Part shown: in pieces, positions 53,727-61,889 of the stretch
Position numbering within the stretch: the first letter of the stretch is position 1
Layout of the letters: every line of letters begins with the position of its first letter
Assembly (NCBI GenBank): GCA_963819785.1
Contig: CAWFXW010000020.1
Location: 310,001 to 374,000 of the forward strand
DNA length: 64,000 bases
Source: Palsa-504 sp963819785
Lineage (GTDB): Bacteria > Actinomycetota > Actinomycetes > Streptosporangiales > Streptosporangiaceae
Direction of reading: 5' to 3'
Program-made: the position numbers and the translations under genes
The notes under the pieces: generated by a model
Database searches by the model: none
Told to the model about the DNA's origin: nothing
What the model saw: only the letters and a program-made list of their open reading frames with translations

Positions 53727-55004
53727 GTGGAATACACGCAGGTAGAAGTACATGAGCCGACGCCAGCCCACCAGTACTGGCTGAGCAAGCGCCGGCTGCT
53801 GATCGCGAACGGGGCATTCGCGATCTACGCCACCGCCCTGGCCGTGATCACCGGCCATGCGGACCGGACCTGGGCGATCTGGGCGGCGGCGGGCTACGGG
53901 GTCACGACCGTTGTTTTCTGGCTCACCCGGCACAAGAACGTGCCGCTGATCCTGCCGATGCTGATCTCGCTGGCCGGGGCGCTGGCGGCTCCGGTGACCT
54001 GGCTGGCCAGCCGGGTGGCACCGACGGCCGAAGTGAGGGTCATCTCGGAGTCGGCCACCCTGCTGCTGCATCACGGCACGCCGTACCTAGGCCCGGGACA
54101 ACTGGACAACGTGCTGTCCTACAACCCGTACCTGCCGGTCATGGCGCTATTCGGGATGCCGAGGGCGCTGGGGGCGACCGGGCTGTTCGGCGACCCCCGG
54201 GTGTGGCTGACCGCGGTGTCCATCGTCTTGATCTTCGCGGCGTTCAGCGTGGCCGCGCCGCACCGGCACTGCGACGACTGCCGCCATGGCGTCCTGCTGT
54301 CGACGGTCTTCATCGCGGCCTCCCCGGTGATCGCGTTCCCGCTGGCCGTGGGGATCACCGACCCGCCGGTCATCGCGCTGATGTTCCTCACCCTGGCGCT
54401 GATCGCCAAGCCGTCCGGGCTGACCCGGGCGGCGGCCGCGCTCGGGGTCGCGGCGGCCATGAAGGCCACCGCGTGGCCCGCGGTCCCGGTGCTGACCGCG
54501 ATGCTCGCCTCGCGGGCCGGGGTCAGGAGGGCCTGGCGGTTCGCCGCCGCCACGATCGTCATCGCGATCGGGCTGGCCGTCCTGCTGGCGCCTGCCGGGC
54601 TGGCCAGCCCGTACTCGTTCCTGCAGAACACCGTGCTGTTCCCGCTCGGCCTGACCAAGCACAAGACCCCGGCGGCCAGCCCGTTGCCCGGGCACCTGCT
54701 GGCCGACACCTCGATGGCCGGTCACTGGGCCGCGGTGGGCCTGCTGGCGGCGGCCGGAGTCGCGTTCGTGGTGTGGCTGGTCGTCCGGCCGCCGCGCGAC
54801 GCGCGGGCGGCGGCGTGGCGGCTGGCCATCGGCCTCACGGTCATGTTCACGCTGGCCCCGGCGACCCGGTGGGGCTACTTCGTGTACCCGATCGCGCTGA
54901 TCGGGTGGCTGCTGCTGACCCGCCCGCCGGCCGTGGTCGCGCCGGTGGAGATCCCGGCTCAGGCGATCGGCGAGCCGGGGCTGCCCGCGCCGGCCAGATC
55001 TTAG
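53727..55004 (+). CDS. Polytopic membrane protein, GT87-like
   Basis: 425 residues from GTG 53727 with about ten membrane helices. HGTPYLGPGQLDNVLSYNPY in the first external loop, a conserved lysine in AAAMKATAWPAVPVL and the overall layout resemble polyprenyl-phosphate-dependent mannosyltransferases of the GT87/DUF2029 type. I cannot confirm the catalytic aspartate, so transferase activity is inference. It is convergent with the SAHH paralogue gene, with five bases between. Confidence 0.65.
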   Translation: MEYTQVEVHEPTPAHQYWLSKRRLLIANGAFAIYATALAVITGHADRTWAIWAAAGYGVTTVVFWLTRHKNVPLILPMLISLAGALAAPVTWLASRVAPTAEVRVISESATLLLHHGTPYLGPGQLDNVLSYNPYLPVMALFGMPRALGATGLFGDPRVWLTAVSIVLIFAAFSVAAPHRHCDDCRHGVLLSTVFIAASPVIAFPLAVGITDPPVIALMFLTLALIAKPSGLTRAAAALGVAAAMKATAWPAVPVLTAMLASRAGVRRAWRFAAATIVIAIGLAVLLAPAGLASPYSFLQNTVLFPLGLTKHKTPAASPLPGHLLADTSMAGHWAAVGLLAAAGVAFVVWLVVRPPRDARAAAWRLAIGLTVMFTLAPATRWGYFVYPIALIGWLLLTRPPAVVAPVEIPAQAIGEPGLPAPARS

Positions 55005-55009
55005 GTTTC

Positions 55010-56212
55010 CTAGGACCCGATGCGCCAGGAGTCCAGGTAGGCCTGCTGGGCGGGGGTGAGCGCGTCGATCGACGTGCCGGTGGTGGCCAGCACGAGCCGG
55101 GCGGCTTCGGCGTCGATGTCGGCGGGCACCTCGTGCACGCCGGCTTGGAGCTTTTCGCCTTGTTTTTGCGACACCGTGCCCGCCAGCCAGGCCAGCGCGA
55201 GCGCCTCGATGCCGAACGCCAGGTCCATCACCTCCGGCGGATGGCCTTCGGCCGCGACCAGGTTGACCACCCGGCCCTCGGCCAGCAGCAGCACGGTCCG
55301 GCCGTCGCCCAGGTCGTAGGCGTCCACGTGCGGCCGCACATCCTGGTGCACGTGTACGGCGTGCGCGGTCAGGGCCCGGACGTCGATCTCCACGTCGAAG
55401 TGCCCGGCGTTGGCCACGATGGCGCCGTCACGCATCACGGCGATGTGCTCGGCGGCGATCACGTCGCACGAGCCGGTCGCGGTGACGAACACCTCGCCGA
55501 GCGGCGCGGCCTGCGCCATCGGCAGCACGCGGAAGCCGTGCAGCGACGCGTCCAAGGCCCGGACCGGGTCGATCTCGGTGACGATGACCTGGGCGCCGAG
55601 ACCGCGGGCGCGTTCGGCCACGCCGCGGCCGCTGGGCCCGAACCCGGCCACCACCACGGTCTTGCCCGCCAGCAGCGTGTTGGTGGCCCGCAGAATGCCG
55701 TCGATGACCGACTGCCCGGTCCCGCAGGTGCCCTCCACCAGGCGCTTGACCGCGGTGTCGTGCGCGGCGATGACCGGGAAGGCGAGCGCGCCCTCGGCGG
55801 CCATCCGGCGCAGCCGGATCACCCCGGTGGTGGTGGACTCACAGCCGCCCTTGACGTTTTGGAGCAGCGCCGTGGCCTTGGTGTGCAGCGTGTTGACCAG
55901 GTCACCGCCGTCGTCGATGACGAGGTCGGGCCCGGTGCTCAGGGCGCGCTCGATGTGCCGGTAGTAGCCGCGCCGGTCCACCCCGGCCCGGGCGAAGACC
56001 GCGGTGCCGTGCCGGGCGGCCAGCGCCGCCGCGATGTCGTCCTGCGTGGACAGCGGGTTGGACGCGGCCAGCGACACCTGCGCGCCGCCGGCCCGCAGCA
56101 GCCGCACCATCATCGCGGTCTCCGCGGTGACGTGCAGGCAGGCCGCGATCCTCAGCCCGTCGAACGGCGCGGTGCCGGTGAAGCGGCGCATCAGGCCCGC
56201 CATCACCGGCAT
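55010..56212 (-). CDS. Second adenosylhomocysteinase-family protein
   Basis: 400 residues. SAHH family features are present: LHVTAETAMMVRLLRAGGAQ, NPLSTQDDIAAAL, GGCESTTTGVIRLRRM, the NAD-binding GFGPSGRGVAERARGLGAQV and VTEIDPVRALDA. The shorter length and sequence resemble the archaeal-type subgroup, some of which hydrolyse S-inosylhomocysteine. The frame is open upstream of ATG 56212 (TEIADVALAAGGDVRIRYAE) to the ahcY stop without another start codon, so the true N-terminus may be longer. It directly follows ahcY, with 67 bases between. Confidence 0.85.
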   Translation of the reverse strand: MPVMAGLMRRFTGTAPFDGLRIAACLHVTAETAMMVRLLRAGGAQVSLAASNPLSTQDDIAAALAARHGTAVFARAGVDRRGYYRHIERALSTGPDLVIDDGGDLVNTLHTKATALLQNVKGGCESTTTGVIRLRRMAAEGALAFPVIAAHDTAVKRLVEGTCGTGQSVIDGILRATNTLLAGKTVVVAGFGPSGRGVAERARGLGAQVIVTEIDPVRALDASLHGFRVLPMAQAAPLGEVFVTATGSCDVIAAEHIAVMRDGAIVANAGHFDVEIDVRALTAHAVHVHQDVRPHVDAYDLGDGRTVLLLAEGRVVNLVAAEGHPPEVMDLAFGIEALALAWLAGTVSQKQGEKLQAGVHEVPADIDAEAARLVLATTGTSIDALTPAQQAYLDSWRIGS

Positions 56213-56279
56213 GGCCCGTTCGGCGTAGCGGATGCGGACGTCGCCCCCGGCCGCGAGGGCGACGTCCGCGATCTCGGTG

Positions 56280-57740
56280 TCAGTAACGGTAGTGCTCCGG
56301 CTTGTACGGGCCGTCCACGGTGACGCCGATGTAGTCGGCCTGCTCCTTGGTCAGCGTGGTGAGCCGGACGCCCAGCGCGTCCAGGTGCAGCCGGGCCACC
56401 TTCTCGTCCAGGTGCTTGGGCAGCGTGTGCACGCCGATCGGGTACTCCTCGCGCTTGGTGAACAGCTCGACCTGGGCGATGACCTGGTTAGTGAAGCTGT
56501 TGGACATCACGAAGCTCGGGTGCCCGGTGGCGTTGCCCAGGTTCAGCAGGCGGCCCTCGGACAGCACGATGATGGCGTGGCCGTCCCTGCCGTCTTTAGC
56601 TGGGAACGACCACTCGTCGACCTGCGGCTTGATGACGGTCCTCTTGACGCCGTCGGTGCGGGCGAGGCCCGCCATGTCGATCTCGTTGTCAAAGTGGCCG
56701 ATGTTGCCCACGATGGCCTGGTGCTTCATCCTGCTCATGTGATCGGCGGTGATCACGTCGCGGTTACCGGTGGCGGTCACGAAGATGTCGGCCGTGCCCA
56801 CCATGTCTTCAAGGGTGGCGACCTGGTAGCCGTCCATGGCCGCCTGCAGCGCGCAAATCGGGTCGACCTCGGTCACGATGACCCGCGCGCCCTGGCCTCT
56901 TAGCGACTCGGCGCAGCCTTTGCCCACGTCGCCGTAGCCGCACACCAGCGCGACCTTGCCGCCGATCAGCACGTCGGTGCCGCGCTTGATGCCGTCGATG
57001 AGCGAGTGCCGGCAGCCGTACTTGTTGTCGAACTTGGACTTGGTCACCGAGTCGTTGACGTTGATGGCCGGGAACAGCAGGGTGCCGGCCTTGGCCATCT
57101 CGTACAGCCGGTGCACGCCGGTGGTGGTCTCTTCGGTGACGCCCCTGATCGCGGCGGCGGCCTTCGTCCACTTGCCGGGGTGGTCGGCCAGGGAGTTGCG
57201 GAGGCGGTCCAGGATGATGACCCACTCCTCAGGGTCGTTGTCGTCCGGGCTGGGCACTCCCCCGGCCTGCTCGTACTCCGCGCCCTTGTGCAAGAACAGC
57301 GTGGCGTCGCCGCCGTCGTCCAGGATCATGTTGGGGCCGTCGCTGTCCGGCCAGGTCAGCGCCAGTTCGGTGCAGCGCCAGTACTCCTCGAGCGTCTCGC
57401 CCTTCCAGGCGAAGACGGGGATGCCGCGCGGGTCGTCCGGGGTTCCGTCCGGGCCGACCGCGACGGCCGCGGCGGCGTGGTCCTGGGTAGAGAAAATGTT
57501 GCAGGACGCCCAGCGGACCTGCGCGCCGAGCGCGGTCAGCGTCTCGATCAGCACGGCGGTCTGGATCGTCATGTGCAGGCTGCCGGTGATCCGGGCGCCG
57601 CGCAGCGGCTGGCTGGGCGCGTATTCCTCGCGCACCGCCATCAGCCCCGGCATCTCGTGCTCGGCCAGCTGGATTTCCTTGCGTCCGAACGAGGCGAGTG
57701 AGAGGTCGGCAACCTGGAACGGATGCTGATCCGCGGACAT
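56280..57740 (-). CDS. ahcY: Adenosylhomocysteinase
   Basis: 486 residues from ATG 57740 behind AGGGAG. Canonical bacterial SAHH: ITGSLHMTIQTAVLIETL, SCNIFSTQDHAAAAV, TEETTTGVHRLYEMAKAG, the catalytic region INVNDSVTKSKFDNKYGCRH, NAD-binding ALVCGYGDVGKGCAESLRG, and the C-terminal YIGVTVDGPYKPEHYRY. It hydrolyses S-adenosylhomocysteine to adenosine and homocysteine and so supports methylation. An open frame extends upstream to 57863, but the family start and ribosome binding site favour 57740. Confidence 0.97.
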   Translation of the reverse strand: MSADQHPFQVADLSLASFGRKEIQLAEHEMPGLMAVREEYAPSQPLRGARITGSLHMTIQTAVLIETLTALGAQVRWASCNIFSTQDHAAAAVAVGPDGTPDDPRGIPVFAWKGETLEEYWRCTELALTWPDSDGPNMILDDGGDATLFLHKGAEYEQAGGVPSPDDNDPEEWVIILDRLRNSLADHPGKWTKAAAAIRGVTEETTTGVHRLYEMAKAGTLLFPAINVNDSVTKSKFDNKYGCRHSLIDGIKRGTDVLIGGKVALVCGYGDVGKGCAESLRGQGARVIVTEVDPICALQAAMDGYQVATLEDMVGTADIFVTATGNRDVITADHMSRMKHQAIVGNIGHFDNEIDMAGLARTDGVKRTVIKPQVDEWSFPAKDGRDGHAIIVLSEGRLLNLGNATGHPSFVMSNSFTNQVIAQVELFTKREEYPIGVHTLPKHLDEKVARLHLDALGVRLTTLTKEQADYIGVTVDGPYKPEHYRY

Positions 57741-57787
57741 GGGTTTCTCCCTTAGGTCTTTTCTTTGTGGCCGAACGAGTCCCTGGA

Positions 57788-57888
57788 GCGTTATGCAATA
57801 CCGGCTGCGAGTGCAGGCCCTGTGGGCCTGCGCGAGCGGCCGGTGCAGTGGCGCGGCCAGCAACCACAGCTGGGATCTTGCATAACGC
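57788..57888. repeat. 101-base palindromic element upstream of ahcY
   Basis: GCGTTATGCAA (57788-57798) pairs exactly with TTGCATAACGC (57878-57888). Between them is an 8-bp hairpin GCAGGCCC-TGT-GGGCCTGC (57813-57831) and further G+C-rich pairing. On the minus strand it falls in the ahcY 5' leader, 48 bases before the start codon. It could be a regulatory RNA, a protein operator pair or a MITE. It does not fit the SAH riboswitch consensus I know. Confidence 0.6.
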
Positions 57889-58002
57889 GATCCTCTATCA
57901 AGACACGTGGTGCCCCCTACTCGTCACACGGTACGGGAGCCGGGGCGGGCGCCGCACGTGATGGGCACTGTTTTTGACAGGAAATTGTTAGAATCTGTAT
58001 TC

Positions 58003-58356
58003 ATGCGCATCACGGAGGCCGCCCGGCGGCTCGGCACGTCGGCTCGCATGCTCCGCTACCGGGAGGATCTCGGGCTGCTCCCCCAGGTCCGCGACGCCTT
58101 CCCGGTTTCGCGCGGCGCGGCGCACCGGGTTTTCACGCCCGAGGATCTTGACGCCGTCGCGGCAGTGCTGGAGCTGGAGCGGCGCTACGACATCAGCCCG
58201 GCGGCGCTGGCGTTCGGCGTGCGCGTGCTGGCCGAGCCCGCGGTCAGGGCGTCAGTGGCCGACCTGGGGCGGCGGCTAGGCCGCATCCCGGCTCCGGCCA
58301 GCCGGGCCCTGGACTTCGAGAAGGAACGCGCGCTGCGCCTGCTGCAGGGCCGCTGA
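58003..58356 (+). CDS. MerR-like transcriptional regulator
   Basis: 117 residues from ATG 58003. It starts MRITEAARRLGTSARMLRYR, the MerR winged-helix signature, followed by EDLGLLPQVRDAF and RVFTPEDLDAVAAVLELERR. The effector domain is short and has no metal-binding cysteines. It is divergent from ahcY across 262 bases, so the target may be ahcY or the regulator itself. The sequence directly upstream is A+T-rich with TTGACA at 57973-57978. Confidence 0.82.
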   Translation: MRITEAARRLGTSARMLRYREDLGLLPQVRDAFPVSRGAAHRVFTPEDLDAVAAVLELERRYDISPAALAFGVRVLAEPAVRASVADLGRRLGRIPAPASRALDFEKERALRLLQGR

Positions 58357-58494
58357 GCGAGCGTCTGGCCGCGCGAGCCCGGGCCGCGGACCTTGATGCC
58401 GCCGCCCTTCGCGGTCCGCAGGACCCGTGGCCGGGCCGTCACCCGTCCCGCGCCGCTGACCTCTCACTCGTCATTTCACGATGCGGAAAACATC

Positions 58495-58570
58495 GCGGTG
58501 GATCCGGCTTTCGCGGAGTGTTGTGGCAACCATGGTTGCCCGGATCCACCACGAAAGCCGAATCCACCGC
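58495..58570. repeat. Nested palindrome, possible MITE
   Basis: A 19-bp inverted repeat (58495-58513 and 58552-58570, one mismatch) flanks a perfect 16-bp palindrome GGCAACCATGGTTGCC (58525-58540). Parts of the arms recur just inside (GGATCC near both ends). It lies in a 310-base region without genes between the MerR-like gene and the 3' end of the methyltransferase gene. Confidence 0.65.
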
Positions 58571-58666
58571 CACACTGGGGCGGACGTACAGCGTGGGGTG
58601 AGGGTGCTTGGCGGGCGTGGGCTGGAGGGGGGTTTGCAGCGAACTTGGTCGTGGCGCCTTAGTTAG

Positions 58667-59326
58667 TCAGCGGAGGGTCCAGATGGTGGTGCGCTTGGTG
58701 TCGCGGTCTTCGAGGGCGGCCAGGCCGGAGACGTCGTAGCTGGCCAGGGGGGCCAGGCGGGTGCGGGGCAGGTAGCGGCGGCCGAAGTCCCCGGCCAGGA
58801 CGGCGGCGCCGCGGGCGTGCCCGCGGTCCAGGAACGCGAGCACCTGGGCGGCCAGGTCCTGCTCGTAGAAGGCGTCGGCGACCAGGACCAGACCGGTGCC
58901 GGGGGCGGGCAGGTCCTGGTCGCTCAGCACGTCGGCGCACACGGCCGGGACCGCTACCCCGTTGGCCTCGGCGTTGACCGCGATGGCCGCGGCGGCCAGC
59001 GGGTCGATGTCGTAGGCCGTCACCGCGGCCGCCCCGGCCAGGGCCGCGGCGATGGCCACCAGGCCCGAACCGGACGCGACGTCGATCACCCGCCGGCCCG
59101 CCACCGCCTCGGGATGGTCCAGCAGGTACCGGGCCAGGGCCTGACCGCCCGCCCAGGCGAAGGCCCAGAACGGCGGGTCCAGGCCGGTCCGCCCGGTGGC
59201 CCGCTCGGTGTGCTGCCACACGCCGATCGGCTCGCGGGCCTGATAGAGCCGGATCTCCGGGACCAGCGGGACCGGACCGAGCGTGGTGCCGTCCCGGACG
59301 ATGTGCGGCGCGGACGGTCCGGTCAC
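58667..59326 (-). CDS. Class I SAM-dependent methyltransferase
   Basis: 219 residues from GTG 59326, whose GTGA overlaps the stop of the cation-efflux gene, indicating coupling. Motifs: LDPPFWAFAWAGGQALARYL, SAM-binding VIDVASGSGLVAIAAALAGA, TAYDIDPLAAAAIAVNAEAN and LVADAFYEQDLA. It resembles nicotinamide N-methyltransferase-like / ETFB lysine methyltransferase-like proteins. The substrate is unknown. Confidence 0.85.
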   Translation of the reverse strand: MTGPSAPHIVRDGTTLGPVPLVPEIRLYQAREPIGVWQHTERATGRTGLDPPFWAFAWAGGQALARYLLDHPEAVAGRRVIDVASGSGLVAIAAALAGAAAVTAYDIDPLAAAAIAVNAEANGVAVPAVCADVLSDQDLPAPGTGLVLVADAFYEQDLAAQVLAFLDRGHARGAAVLAGDFGRRYLPRTRLAPLASYDVSGLAALEDRDTKRTTIWTLR

Positions 59327-60396
59327 TGCGGCTCGGAGGGCCGGGGAGCCGTTCCCGGAGGGGGGGCGGGGGGATGGGTCTGTCCCAAGGGGGGTTCGGG
59401 GGGGCGGGCGGCTCCCCCGTTCACGGGAGGCACAGCGCGGCGGCGCCGGGACAGCCGGCCGCGCAGCGCGGCGCGGACCGAGGGGTCGGTCCGGTCGGCC
59501 TGAGACGGGCGGTAGAGGTCCGGCTCCAGGTAGATCGTGGTGGCGATCGGGACCGCCGCGCGGACCCGCTTCTCCGCGGTGTCGATGCCCGCCACGACCT
59601 GCCCGGCGGTGTCGTCGGCGCGGACCGCGACCTTCGCCGCGACCAGCAGCGAATCGGGGCCGATGTGCACCGTGCGCAAATGGATGACCCGGGCCAGCTC
59701 GGGACCTTGCTCGAGCGCGTCGATGATCAGCTGCTGCATGTCGGCGCTGGCCGACTCGCCGATCAGCAGGCTCTTGGTCTCCACGGCCAGGATGGCCGCC
59801 GCCGTGGCGAGCAGGATGCCGATGGCCACCGAGCCGGCCCCGTCCCACCGCCCGTTGTGGGTCAGCGCGGACAGCCCCACGCCGGTGAACGCGAACACCA
59901 GGCCGATCAGCGCGGCCATGTCCTCGAGCAGGACCACGGGGAGTTCGGGGGCCTTGGTCCGGCGGATGAAGGAGGCCCAGCTCCGGTCGCCGCGCACCTC
60001 GTTCGCCTCGGCGATCCCGGTCCGCAGCGAGAACGACTCGAGCACCGCGGACACCCCGAGCACGACGAAGGCGATCACCGGGGCGTGCACCGGCCCGGGG
60101 TTCAGGATCTTGTGCACGCCGTCGTAGGCCGAGAACGTGGCCCCGACGGTGAACAGCATGACCGACACCACGAACCCGTAGAAGTAGCGCTCGCGTCCGA
60201 ACCCGAACGGATGCAGCTCCGAGCGGGGCCGCTTTGACCGGCCGCTCCCGACGATCAGCAGCACCTGGTTACCGGTGTCGGCGACCGAGTGCACGGACTC
60301 GGCCAGCAGCGACGCGGACCCGGTGAGCAGGGCCGCGACGAACTTGACCACCGCGATGCCGAGGTTGGCGGCCAGCGCGGCGAAGACCGCTCTCAT
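59323..60396 (-). CDS. Cation diffusion facilitator family transporter
   Basis: 357 residues from ATG 60396. It has the CDF pattern of six helices with ASLLAESVHSVADTGNQVLL carrying the HxxxD metal site and ELHPFGFGRERYFYGFVVSV after helix 2. The second metal-site helix reads VLLEDMAALIGLVFAFTGVG. A C-terminal cytoplasmic domain ends in a proline-rich tail (PEPPLGQTHPPAPPPGTAPR) encoded by G/C-tract sequence. It exports Zn, Mn, Fe or similar ions by proton antiport; the specificity is not visible. Confidence 0.88.
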   Translation of the reverse strand: MRAVFAALAANLGIAVVKFVAALLTGSASLLAESVHSVADTGNQVLLIVGSGRSKRPRSELHPFGFGRERYFYGFVVSVMLFTVGATFSAYDGVHKILNPGPVHAPVIAFVVLGVSAVLESFSLRTGIAEANEVRGDRSWASFIRRTKAPELPVVLLEDMAALIGLVFAFTGVGLSALTHNGRWDGAGSVAIGILLATAAAILAVETKSLLIGESASADMQQLIIDALEQGPELARVIHLRTVHIGPDSLLVAAKVAVRADDTAGQVVAGIDTAEKRVRAAVPIATTIYLEPDLYRPSQADRTDPSVRAALRGRLSRRRRAVPPVNGGAARPPEPPLGQTHPPAPPPGTAPRPSEPQ

Positions 60397-60438
60397 GGCA
60401 CGCAAGGTACCCGTGGTGGGCCGCTGATCAACTCCGGC

Positions 60439-61695
60439 CTACTCGATCCGGGTCTGCAGGTCGGTGATGGCGGCGGTCTGGCTGGGGTCGATGCCGGAGG
60501 CGATGGCCAGGTACACGCTCGCGTAGTCGGTCAGCTGGACCACGCCGGCCAGCCGCACCAGCGGATGCTCGCCGTCCATGGCCAGCTCGGACAGGCCGAT
60601 CCCGCGCTGGCCAGCCAGGTCGGTGACGGCCCGCTGCTGGGCCGCGACCCGCGGGTCCTGGTCCGGGTCGACGATCACCACCAGCCGCAGCGGGGTGAAC
60701 CCGCTGCTGCCGGGCGAGTCGTCGTAGTCCAGGTCCCAGGCGGACAGGTCCGGCAGGCCGCTCACGTCCTCGGCGCTCTCGTGCGGCGGTACCTCGGCGG
60801 GCGCGGCCGGCCCGGGGTAGGCGGCGGGGGCGAACGGCCCGTCGAACGCCGCGATCTGGCCGTAGGCCGCCTCGGGCAGCTGGCCGGTGATCGCCGGGTA
60901 CTTGGCGTTGTCGCTGAGCTGGGCGGCGAACCGCCGCGCGGCGACCCCGCTCAGCACCGACGTGCCCCACACCACGGGCAGCGTCCCGACCAGGTCCAGG
61001 GCCAGGGACTTGCCCGGGTTGACGAACGACTCGCTGGCCGGCCGGCACTGGTGCGCGACCTCCTCGAGCCGGGTCGCCGCCTGCTCGTAGACGTCGGGGC
61101 CGATGCGGGCCACGCCGAGGCGTTCGGCGATGACCAGCAGCGGGATGGCCGGACCCCACAGCATCGAGCGCGGCAGCACCGACCCGGGCGGGCCGGCCGG
61201 TACGACCGGGATGAACGGGGCCCGGGCCTGTTCGGCGATGCGCTGCAGCGCCGAGTCCGCGGGCCCGACGCCGACCAGCCGGCAGCCGCGCCGGGCCGCC
61301 TCGGCCGCCAGGGGCAGGACCTCGGCCATGGTGCCCGTGCCGGACGCGACGATCACGACGTCGGCCGCCCCGACCCAGCCGGGCAGGCGCTCGGCCGTCG
61401 TGGTCACGACCTGGACCGGGCTGCTCGGCCCGGCCACGGCGCCCAGCAACTCGCCCGCCAGGCCCGCGCTGCCCAGGCCCGCCACCACGATCGCCCGCGG
61501 CCGGGCGTCCGGGGTGAAGCCGGACAGGTCCGTCTCCCGGCAGGACAGCAGCGCGGTCCGGACCTGCGCCGCGGCCGCGGCGACCTGCCGCAGCATGTCA
61601 CCCGGGTCGGCCGCCTCGATCACGTCGGGCGTGTCGAGCCGGTCCGCGGCCAGGACGAACTCCGTCCCGCCCCAGTCGTCCAAGCCGTCACTCAT
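60439..61695 (-). CDS. SIS-domain protein, bifunctional PGI/PMI-like
   Basis: 418 residues. It carries an N-terminal SIS domain (AIVVAGLGSAGLAGELLGAV, VVIVASGTGTMAEVLPLAAE) and a C-terminal PGI/PMI-like domain (SDNAKYPAITGQLPEAAYGQ). This is the actinobacterial protein between phosphomannomutase and mannose-6-phosphate isomerase (Rv3256c/TobH-like). The usual isomerase Glu/His residues are not obvious, so activity is uncertain. Its ATG overlaps the Trm112-like stop by four bases. Confidence 0.85.
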   Translation of the reverse strand: MSDGLDDWGGTEFVLAADRLDTPDVIEAADPGDMLRQVAAAAAQVRTALLSCRETDLSGFTPDARPRAIVVAGLGSAGLAGELLGAVAGPSSPVQVVTTTAERLPGWVGAADVVIVASGTGTMAEVLPLAAEAARRGCRLVGVGPADSALQRIAEQARAPFIPVVPAGPPGSVLPRSMLWGPAIPLLVIAERLGVARIGPDVYEQAATRLEEVAHQCRPASESFVNPGKSLALDLVGTLPVVWGTSVLSGVAARRFAAQLSDNAKYPAITGQLPEAAYGQIAAFDGPFAPAAYPGPAAPAEVPPHESAEDVSGLPDLSAWDLDYDDSPGSSGFTPLRLVVIVDPDQDPRVAAQQRAVTDLAGQRGIGLSELAMDGEHPLVRLAGVVQLTDYASVYLAIASGIDPSQTAAITDLQTRIE

Positions 61696-61889
61696 GTGCT
61701 GCGTTCATCTTCGGCGCCGGGCCGCCTGGCCTCTTCCACGAGCAGCACCGGGATGTCGTCGCGCACCGGGTAGGCCAGGCCGCACGTCGGGCTGGTGCAC
61801 ACCAGCTCGCTGGCCTCGTCGTCGGCCCGCAGCGGCGCGTGGCATTCCGGGCAGGCCAGGATCTCCAGGAGCCAGCCTTCGATCTGCAT
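61692..61889 (-). CDS. Trm112 / UPF0434 family zinc-ribbon protein
   Basis: 65 residues: LLEILACPECHAPLRADDEA, then CTSPTCGLAYPVRDDIPVLL. The cysteine pairs form the Trm112 zinc ribbon. Its ATG overlaps the phosphomannomutase stop by four bases, and its own stop overlaps the SIS gene start, so all three are coupled. In eukaryotes and archaea Trm112 activates methyltransferases; the bacterial role is not established. Confidence 0.9.
   Translation of the reverse strand: MQIEGWLLEILACPECHAPLRADDEASELVCTSPTCGLAYPVRDDIPVLLVEEARRPGAEDERST

Noticed and set aside
57741..58002. SAH riboswitch upstream of ahcY
   Set aside because: The conserved SAH riboswitch core sequences are not visible; only the palindromic element is supported.
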